Translations under genes and position numbers: made by a program
Notes under the pieces: model-generated
What the model was told of the DNA's origin: nothing
The model's database searches: none
The model's input: the letters and a program-made list of their open reading frames with translations, nothing else
From: Clostridia bacterium
Lineage (GTDB): Bacteria > Bacillota_A > Clostridia > Christensenellales > Aristaeellaceae
NCBI GenBank assembly: GCA_009783365.1
Contig: WRHG01000146.1
Span: 1-5,104 of the forward strand
Reading direction: 5' to 3'
DNA length: 5,104 nt
Shown: positions 1 through 5,104 of the stretch, piece by piece
Layout: each line of letters begins with the position of its first letter
Numbering within the stretch: position 1 is the first letter of the stretch

Positions 1-2
1 CT

Positions 3-1991
3 ATGGGGGAGATCGGAAGCATATCAGTGGCCGCGGACGGTGGTCTTGTGGCAACGCTGTCCAACTTGCCTTCCATGCCGGACACTTCGGAAGAGGCTGG
101 GGAGGAAGGAGATTCTCCAAAGGGGCGTATCATGTTCACTCCGGACAACATGGAGACCACGGTTGTCTGGTACACTGAACAAGGGCTAATGGGCACTCAC
201 TTTACCGTGCGCGGCATTCTGTCCGGCATCGCAGCCCTCAACGGTCAACGCCTTGCAGCCCAGGAGATGGGGTTTGGAGGTGCTGCGGTAACTGTATACG
301 ACAGCATGGGAAAGAATATTCTATCCATTGGGCCCAGAGACTTTTCCAATCTGACTGCCGGCCCGGACGGTGAGAGCCTATTCCTGGTACAACCGGAGAA
401 GATATCCCAGATGGATCTGGCGGGCAGCACGATAAGAACCATTCCATGGACACAGGATTTTATGGAACAATTGGCGGTGGCGGCCGACGGAACGCTTTTT
501 CTGGCAAACGCCGCCGGCTTGTACAGCGCGAAGCCGGATGACCTTGAAATGATCCATGTGGCAGACACGGCCCGGTATCTGATCGGCGCGCCGGATAGCG
601 GTTTCAGCAACCTCTGCGTCCTGAAGGACGGCACACTGCTGGCACACCTTGCAGGCGGTTCGGTCATGCTTGGCGCCGGTCGCGTTTCCATGCGTATTGG
701 AGGCCCGGGCGGCGGGGCGGAAAGCAAGCTGGTGGCTTACGTGTATAGCGCTCAGATGGATATGAGCGGCAACACCGAGTTTACGGTTTCAGCCCTGCGT
801 AATACCACGAAGCTGCGCAAGGCGGTCAGCGACTTCCAGCGAATTCATCCCGAGCTGACAGTTCGCTTTAGCGCGTCTCTGGAAGAAACGGATATAGATA
901 CTCCCGTGGAAGATGCGATTCGTATCCTCAATACCGATTTGCTGGCCGGTAAGGGTGGAGACGTGCTGATTTTAGACGAACTGCCCATGAGGCAATACAT
1001 TAGCAAGGGCGTGCTTATGCCACTGGATGAAGTTTTGGCGGGCATCGGGTTTTTACCGGGGATCCTGGAAAGCAGCCGCGCAGCGGACGGCAGGCTCTAC
1101 GCTATGCCCGCCCAGTTTCGTTTTGACACCCTGTGGGGGAGAAAGAATCAGGTGGAAGGGGTGCGTTCCTTGGGTTCCATGGCTGAGATCCCCTTGGATC
1201 ATGCCCAGGATTTACTGCGTCCGTTAACGGCTGAGGAGTTGCTGGAGATGTTTTATCCGGCCAGCCAATCTGGATTTCTGGATGGGACCGGACATCCGAG
1301 ATTTGATACGCCTGAGTTTGAGGCATTTCTGGATGCGCTCTACGGTATTTACAGCGCCCAAGCAGTACAGCCAAACGATGTATCCGGCTCGCCCGGCAAC
1401 GGGCCAAAAATGAACATGGAAGAGCTGCAGGGCATGATGAACGGTTCCATAGCCTTGATGAGTTCAGGGATGAGCGGAACCTTGCAGACGGCTTTGCCTT
1501 ATACCATCAGTGGCGCCAGCGACGGAGCTTTTATAGTCGTGCCTGCTATGGATGGTGCGGGCCGGACTTATACTCCGTCGCTTATGGGGGGTATCGGCGC
1601 CAATACAGCACATCCGGAGTTGGCGGCGGAGTTCCTGCGCTCCCTATATGCCCCTGAGCTTCAGGAATTGGATGGAGTGGACGGCTTCCCAACGGTGAGC
1701 GCCTCCCTGAATAAGCTATTTGCGGACGCGAAAGCGCGAAACAAGGAAAAGAACCTCGCGATGGTACTCAGTTTAGGCGATGGGAATCCCATTCAAATGG
1801 AGCAGCCCGATGACGCAACCTGGGACGCGGTCCGGGCTGCATGCGATACACTGACAGCGCCCTACATCGACGATCCCACCCTGATGAGCTTCATCGTGGA
1901 GGAGACAGCCTCCTTCTTCGAGGGGCGGACATCCGCCCAGGACGCCGCCAGGGCGCTTCAGCAGCGGGCTATGGCCTACCTGAACGAATAG
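3..1991 (+). CDS. Extracellular solute-binding protein with N-terminal beta-propeller-like region (5' partial)
   Basis: This is the C-terminal part of a secreted or membrane-anchored binding protein; 662 residues are visible. The frame is open to the left edge and the first residues are not a signal peptide, so the ATG at 3 is probably internal. Residues 1-235 carry spaced blade-like repeats with an Asp-Gly turn followed by a beta-strand (near 10-18, 120-129, 160-169 and 208-216), as in beta-propellers. A Gly-rich stretch (233-238) leads into a domain resembling family 1 solute-binding proteins. Supporting motifs are a 'FQRIHPELTVRF' segment at 278-289, 'LLAGKGGDVLILDELP' at 313-328, 'GRLYAMPAQF' at 363-372, and a C-terminal 'FFEGRTSAQDAARAL' helix at 638-652. 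Such proteins bind sugars, peptides or other solutes outside the membrane; the ligand cannot be read here. The stop codon overlaps the ribosome binding site of the downstream regulator, suggesting coupled translation. The binding-domain assignment is firm, the propeller assignment moderate, and a sensory rather than transport role is inferred. Confidence 0.85.
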   Translation: MGEIGSISVAADGGLVATLSNLPSMPDTSEEAGEEGDSPKGRIMFTPDNMETTVVWYTEQGLMGTHFTVRGILSGIAALNGQRLAAQEMGFGGAAVTVYDSMGKNILSIGPRDFSNLTAGPDGESLFLVQPEKISQMDLAGSTIRTIPWTQDFMEQLAVAADGTLFLANAAGLYSAKPDDLEMIHVADTARYLIGAPDSGFSNLCVLKDGTLLAHLAGGSVMLGAGRVSMRIGGPGGGAESKLVAYVYSAQMDMSGNTEFTVSALRNTTKLRKAVSDFQRIHPELTVRFSASLEETDIDTPVEDAIRILNTDLLAGKGGDVLILDELPMRQYISKGVLMPLDEVLAGIGFLPGILESSRAADGRLYAMPAQFRFDTLWGRKNQVEGVRSLGSMAEIPLDHAQDLLRPLTAEELLEMFYPASQSGFLDGTGHPRFDTPEFEAFLDALYGIYSAQAVQPNDVSGSPGNGPKMNMEELQGMMNGSIALMSSGMSGTLQTALPYTISGASDGAFIVVPAMDGAGRTYTPSLMGGIGANTAHPELAAEFLRSLYAPELQELDGVDGFPTVSASLNKLFADAKARNKEKNLAMVLSLGDGNPIQMEQPDDATWDAVRAACDTLTAPYIDDPTLMSFIVEETASFFEGRTSAQDAARALQQRAMAYLNE

Positions 1992-1995
1992 GTGA
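1990..1995 (+). promoter_or_regulatory. Ribosome binding site of the response regulator, overlapping the upstream stop codon
   Basis: AGGTGA lies five bases before the ATG at 2001 and shares its first two bases with the TAG stop of the binding-protein gene. It decides the start. The in-frame GTG at 1992 sits inside this Shine-Dalgarno sequence and has no good site of its own upstream, so ATG 2001 is preferred. The arrangement fits translational coupling of the two genes. Confidence 0.7.
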
Positions 1996-2000
1996 CAAGC

Positions 2001-2681
2001 ATGCGTATCCTGTTGGTAGAGGACGATCAGGCGCTGGCCCAAGCGATTGCCTACCGGCTCCGCAAGGAAGAGATGACAGTGGACCGTGAGGACGATGGGC
2101 TGGCGGGCTTTATGGCGCTTAAAAACAGTATATATGACACAGTACTTCTGGATCGTATGCTGCCGGGGATGGACGGCGTTACGCTGCTGAAGCGCATGCG
2201 GGGTATGGGCAACCATACGCCCGTGCTGATGCTGACTGCCATGGACGGGATAGCGGACCGGGTGGTGGGCCTGAATGCCGGTGCGGACGACTACTTGGTA
2301 AAGCCCTTTGCCATGGACGAAATGATTGCGCGCATTCGGGCGCTGTTACGGAGGCCCGCCCGATGGTTGCCTCAAAATACTGCCGCCGCTGGGGATCTGC
2401 TGCTGGATACGGAGTGTATGCTTCTTCGCTGTAATGCCTGTGAACGGGAGCTTTCCCGCCGGGAAGGGCAGCTTCTGACGTTCCTCCTTAATAATCCGGG
2501 CCAGGTCCTGCCGCGCAGTTTGTTGTTGGACCGGGTGTGGATGGAGGCTGCCGTGGAGGAGGGTAATTTGGATATCTACATCCATTTTTTACGGCGAAAG
2601 TTGAAAGACGTTAACTCGGTGTGCCGTATACAAACGATTCGCGGCATCGGATACTTGCTGTCGGTTCCCAAACCCGAATGA
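2001..2681 (+). CDS. OmpR/PhoB-family DNA-binding response regulator
   Basis: A cytoplasmic transcription factor of 226 residues, the usual length for this family. The receiver domain (about 1-118) has the acidic pocket E7-D8-D9, phospho-acceptor D51 in 'LLDRMLPGMDG', switch residue T79 in 'LMLTA' and K101 in 'LVKPF', all intact. The winged-helix domain (about 128-222) shows the 'LSRREGQLL' helix, 'RVW' at 178-180, the recognition helix 'DIYIHFLRRKL' at 191-201 and the wing hairpin 'IQTIRGIGYLL' at 210-220. Phosphorylation by the kinase encoded 40 bases downstream should drive dimerisation and promoter binding; the target genes cannot be read from sequence but could include this operon. The start at ATG 2001 gives the standard 'MRILLVEDD' opening; GTG 1992 would add three residues and lies in the ribosome binding site. 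Cys139, Cys144 and Cys147 cluster between the two domains, which may be incidental. The family is certain; the specific regulon is unknown. Confidence 0.95.
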   Translation: MRILLVEDDQALAQAIAYRLRKEEMTVDREDDGLAGFMALKNSIYDTVLLDRMLPGMDGVTLLKRMRGMGNHTPVLMLTAMDGIADRVVGLNAGADDYLVKPFAMDEMIARIRALLRRPARWLPQNTAAAGDLLLDTECMLLRCNACERELSRREGQLLTFLLNNPGQVLPRSLLLDRVWMEAAVEEGNLDIYIHFLRRKLKDVNSVCRIQTIRGIGYLLSVPKPE

Positions 2682-2694
2682 CGTTCGCAGGTTA

Positions 2695-2723
2695 TAAGCG
2701 GATCAAGAAGGGGGTAAGCGGAT
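2695..2723 (+). repeat. 9-base direct repeat upstream of and spanning the kinase start
   Basis: TAAGCGGAT occurs at 2695-2703 and again at 2715-2723, with 11 bases between the copies and 20 bases from start to start. The second copy includes the first two bases of the kinase start codon. The spacing is close to two helical turns, which would suit a tandem protein-binding site, but the repeat is short and could be chance. Confidence 0.5.
2706..2714 (+). promoter_or_regulatory. Ribosome binding site of the sensor kinase
   Basis: A purine-rich AGAAGGGGG ends seven bases before the ATG at 2722. An in-frame TAA at 2695-2697 rules out any start further upstream, and no GTG or TTG lies in frame between it and 2722, so this site and ATG 2722 set the N-terminus. 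Confidence 0.65.
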
Positions 2724-4065
2724 GCTTCGACGGCTGCGAATTAAGATAGCGGTGCTCAATGTGGCTGTATCCGGCGCCATCCTGCTGATCATGGCGTTTG
2801 TGGCGCTGGGAGTTACGGAAGGAATGATCGCCGGCCAGTACGAGCGGGATCTGCAGCAAAACGCCGCAACCATGCTGGGCGCTATGCAAAGTGCAAAGGC
2901 TGATACTAACATTCAGTTCGCATCTCAATACTCCGTGTTTATCAGGGAGGGAAATGAAGCGCGGTTGATCAGCGGCTCGGACGGGGATCACACAGCGGTG
3001 GCAGGCGCCGTGGCAAAAGTACAATCTCAGGTGGACGCCCGTGTAGGCCGGCTGGAGACCGATGATCCGGCGCTTCATGACAATATGCTGGTGCAACGGT
3101 ATTTTATCGCTTCCGCGGGGCGTAACCATTTGTACCGTTTTCAGCAGCAGGTTACGTATCACTTTCCTAATCTGTTGGTGGAGTCCGGTACAAAAGCCTA
3201 TCGAGTTTCCGCCACCACAATGGCGGGAGAACCGGCGCAGCAAGTTTTTGTGTTACAAGACCGAATGGCGGAACTGGCTGCGGTGGCCAGTCTCCGTTGG
3301 CTGTTCGCCGGGTGTGTGGCTGGTGGTTTGGCGCTGACAGGGCTGGCCAGCCTATATTTGAGCACCAGGTCCATCCGACCGGTGGAACAGTCCATTCAAC
3401 AGCAGCGAGCATTTGTGGCAGCCGCGTCCCATGAGTTGCGCACTCCTGTGGCTGCAATCAGGGCTAATGCCGAAGTGTTAGGCGATGCGCCGTTGGATGA
3501 TTTTATGCCGTACCTGAACGCTATTACCCGGGAAGGGGAGCGCATGAGTCACTTGGTTTCCGATCTGATGGATTTGGCTCGAACTGACGCGGGTGAGCTG
3601 CAAGTGCGAGAGGAGGATATCGACGTGGCGGAAATCGCCAGTCGAGCCGCCTCATTGCTAAAACCGCTGGCCGAACAAAGACGCCACAAGTTTGAATTGG
3701 AGCTGGAAAGCGCCATATGCCGCGGAGATAGCGATAGGCTTTGCCAGGTGCTGGTTATTCTTCTGGACAATGCGATCCGGTATACACCGGAGGCTGGCGC
3801 AATCCTGATCTCAACCGGTAAGGAGGGGCAGCAGGTTTATTTGCGGGTGGCGGATAACGGACCGGGTATTCCGGATACGCAAAAAAAGCAGGTGTTTGAA
3901 AGGTTTTACCGGGTAGACAAAGCGCGTTCCACCAGCGGTTCAGGGCTTGGCCTCAGCGTTGCGGTCCAGCTTACGGAGCAGATGCACGGAACCATCAAGC
4001 TTACCGATGCCCCGGGCGGCGGAAGCGTATTTCACATATTCCTGCGGTGCGGAAGGCAGGTGTAG
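2722..4065 (+). CDS. Membrane sensor histidine kinase (HisKA-HATPase), partner of the upstream regulator
   Basis: An integral-membrane kinase of 447 residues that should phosphorylate the regulator encoded just upstream. A short basic N-terminus precedes membrane segment 1 (about 9-31). An extracytoplasmic domain of about 155 residues follows (about 32-190; family not recognised), then membrane segment 2 (about 191-214). Only about 22 residues separate segment 2 from the phospho-acceptor His237 in 'SHELRTP', so there is no room for a full HAMP domain. The E238-L-R-T241 motif next to His237 is the type linked to phosphatase activity in HisKA kinases. The ATP-binding domain has N350 in 'LLDNAIRYTP' (N box), D378-N-G-P-G-I (G1 box), 'VFERFYRV' at 391-398 (F box) and 'GSGLGLS' at 406-412 (G2 box), all intact. 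The signal is unknown; the binding protein at the head of the operon is a candidate input partner. Pairing with the adjacent regulator rests on gene order and is very likely. Confidence 0.95.
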   Translation: MLRRLRIKIAVLNVAVSGAILLIMAFVALGVTEGMIAGQYERDLQQNAATMLGAMQSAKADTNIQFASQYSVFIREGNEARLISGSDGDHTAVAGAVAKVQSQVDARVGRLETDDPALHDNMLVQRYFIASAGRNHLYRFQQQVTYHFPNLLVESGTKAYRVSATTMAGEPAQQVFVLQDRMAELAAVASLRWLFAGCVAGGLALTGLASLYLSTRSIRPVEQSIQQQRAFVAAASHELRTPVAAIRANAEVLGDAPLDDFMPYLNAITREGERMSHLVSDLMDLARTDAGELQVREEDIDVAEIASRAASLLKPLAEQRRHKFELELESAICRGDSDRLCQVLVILLDNAIRYTPEAGAILISTGKEGQQVYLRVADNGPGIPDTQKKQVFERFYRVDKARSTSGSGLGLSVAVQLTEQMHGTIKLTDAPGGGSVFHIFLRCGRQV

Positions 4066-4114
4066 GCGCAGGATAGAGGATATTGACTCCGGGCAGCGGG
4101 GGCAGATTATGCTG
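4066..4114. other. Convergent intergenic gap without a clear terminator
   Basis: These 49 bases separate the stop codons of two convergent genes. Candidate stems, such as GCGCA at 4066-4070 with TGCGC at 4119-4123, or CAGC at 4094-4097 with GCTG at 4111-4114, are short with large loops and are not followed by a T run on either strand. A short tandem AGGATA repeat (4070-4075 and 4077-4082) is the only other structure seen. Confidence 0.5.
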
Positions 4115-5104
4115 TTAATGCGCGTTTTCATCATTTTGTTTTGCAGTATAACACTCCACGGCTTGAACGATTTTCTCAAAATCGCTGTGCAGCAAATGCT
4201 CGGCAATGGCGCCCAGCAATTCGCTGGTCCGTTTTGACCCTTTCGTTTTCCGTAGTTCCGCCAATACTTCAGCAGCGGTGTTGACATCGTACTCCGCGCA
4301 AGCCGCTGTGATCTTTAATAATTGTTCGTGTATGAAGGACGGAGCCTCGTCAACCGCGCTGCTTTCGTCTTTCGGCGCAGGCATGAGCGCTTCCGTAAAA
4401 GCTCGTAAAGCGTTTAGAAAAGCTGGGGTTTCAGATTCTATCATCTCAGTATTCCCTTCCCGTCCAGCCATTTCCAGCTTCAGCGCCATGGCGGATAAAT
4501 CCATTCTCCCAACGTTGGCCAGCGCGCTTTTCATGCCGTGTACGTTAATGAGATAACTCCGCATATGATCTTCGTTCCGATAGTCATTTTTCTTCGATAG
4601 TACCTCCAATACCGTTAGCGCTTTCATGGCGTCCCTCGCAAAAGCCTCGGCAAAGTGCGGATCAATGGATGGATGAGAAACTTGACTGGAAGATTGTGCT
4701 GTTATCGCTTCCGCCTGCTTTTTTGCCGTTTCGATGACCGCAATCGGTTGGTTATCGCGTATGAGTTTATTAAGCACTGTATTGAGCTGGCGGATGTTAA
4801 TCGGTTTGGAAATAAAATCGTTAAAGCCGTTTGCGAGGAATATATCCGCTTGTCCCGCTACGGCATTTGCGGTCAGCGCGACAATCGGCCGTTCATAGCC
4901 CATGTCGCGTATGTGTTTTGTCGCCTCTATACCATCCATTTTCGGCATCATGTGATCCATGAACACAATGTCGTACAATTTGCCGCTTTTAATTTTCTCA
5001 ATCGCCGCAAATCCGCTGTCTGCCGAGTCAATCGTAAGACCGTACGGGGCCATCAGCCCCTTGGCGACATAAATATTCGTTTCCACATCGTCTACGATTA
5101 AGAC
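4115..5104 (-). CDS. Hybrid sensor histidine kinase, C-terminal receiver and HPt domains (5' partial)
   Basis: This is the last 329 residues of a phosphorelay protein read from the right edge. The frame stays open to 5104 and opens with 'VLIVDD', the first strand of a receiver domain, so the GTG at 5086 is an internal valine and not a start. The receiver domain (about 1-118) has D5-D6, phospho-acceptor D50 in 'FMDHMMPKMDG', T78 in 'ALTAN' and K100 in 'ISKP'. After a linker comes an HPt domain (about 145-242) with phospho-acceptor His189 in 'NVHGMKSALANVG'. A helical tail (about 255-320) ends with 'LLHSDFEKI' at 304-312. Proteins ending this way in Clostridia usually have a sensor region and HisKA-HATPase core ahead of the receiver, so a hybrid kinase is expected, with phosphate passing His to Asp to His and then to another regulator. 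A stand-alone receiver-HPt protein is less likely but not excluded. Base composition is lower in GC than the operon to the left, suggesting an independent locus. Confidence 0.88.
   Translation of the reverse strand, partial: VLIVDDVETNIYVAKGLMAPYGLTIDSADSGFAAIEKIKSGKLYDIVFMDHMMPKMDGIEATKHIRDMGYERPIVALTANAVAGQADIFLANGFNDFISKPINIRQLNTVLNKLIRDNQPIAVIETAKKQAEAITAQSSSQVSHPSIDPHFAEAFARDAMKALTVLEVLSKKNDYRNEDHMRSYLINVHGMKSALANVGRMDLSAMALKLEMAGREGNTEMIESETPAFLNALRAFTEALMPAPKDESSAVDEAPSFIHEQLLKITAACAEYDVNTAAEVLAELRKTKGSKRTSELLGAIAEHLLHSDFEKIVQAVECYTAKQNDENAH

Noticed and set aside
1992..1994. GTG as the start of the response regulator
   Set aside because: It lies within the Shine-Dalgarno sequence for ATG 2001 and has no good ribosome binding site upstream. 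ATG 2001 gives the canonical receiver N-terminus.
1773..2216. A 147-codon open frame antisense across the binding protein-regulator junction
   Set aside because: Both sense frames have strong family motifs throughout, while the antisense product has none.
2692..3243. A 183-codon open frame antisense to the kinase gene
   Set aside because: It lies wholly opposite well-supported kinase coding sequence and its translation shows no recognisable domain. It is a shadow of the GC-rich coding strand.
4066..4123. GCGCA/TGCGC inverted repeat as a shared bidirectional terminator
   Set aside because: The stem is only five pairs with a loop of about 48 bases, and no T run follows the stem on either strand.
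4844..4852. A reverse-complement near match (8 of 9 bases) to the TAAGCGGAT repeat inside the hybrid kinase
   Set aside because: It is within coding sequence, imperfect and isolated. Such short matches are expected by chance in 5 kb.
5084..5086. GTG as the start codon of a 323-residue protein on the minus strand
   Set aside because: The frame continues to the window edge and encodes 'VLIVDD' directly upstream, the essential first strand and acidic pair of the receiver domain. The GTG is an internal valine.
4655..5101. A 148-codon plus-strand open frame opposite the receiver domain
   Set aside because: The opposite strand encodes a complete receiver domain with all key residues. The plus-strand product has no recognisable domain.

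Overview
The window looks like chromosomal DNA from a Gram-positive anaerobe of the class Clostridia, probably an Oscillospirales-type gut or environmental bacterium. That placement is an inference from protein character: a Clostridia-style substrate-binding protein, an OmpR-family regulator with its kinase, and a hybrid kinase C-terminus of a type common in that class. GC content is moderately high on the left and nearer 50% or below on the right. No rRNA, tRNA, CRISPR array, insertion sequence or phage gene was seen.

Left and centre (1-4065, + strand) hold three co-directional genes that look like one operon. The first is the C-terminal 662 residues of a secreted or surface protein, with beta-propeller-like repeats followed by a complete-looking extracellular solute-binding domain; its beginning lies off the left edge. 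An OmpR/PhoB-type response regulator follows at once, its ribosome binding site overlapping the stop codon of the binding protein. After 40 bases comes a membrane sensor histidine kinase with two membrane segments, an extracytoplasmic domain, a HisKA domain and a HATPase domain. No permease or ATPase gene lies in this cluster within the window, so a plausible reading is that the binding protein is the ligand-sensing part of the two-component system. That is inference, because genes upstream cannot be seen.

Right (4115-5104, - strand) is the C-terminal end of a second, separate phosphorelay protein: a receiver domain, a histidine phosphotransfer (HPt) domain and a helical C-terminal tail. It runs off the right edge, and the kinase core is expected beyond it. 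It converges on the operon across a 49-base gap with no convincing terminator.

All four genes have intact catalytic or phospho-acceptor residues where these are expected, and no frameshifts were seen. The window is best described as two adjacent signal-transduction loci of known families. The unusual points are the pairing of a propeller-fused binding protein with a two-component system, a tight 9-base direct repeat in front of the kinase gene, and the conserved-looking but unnamed tail of the hybrid kinase.
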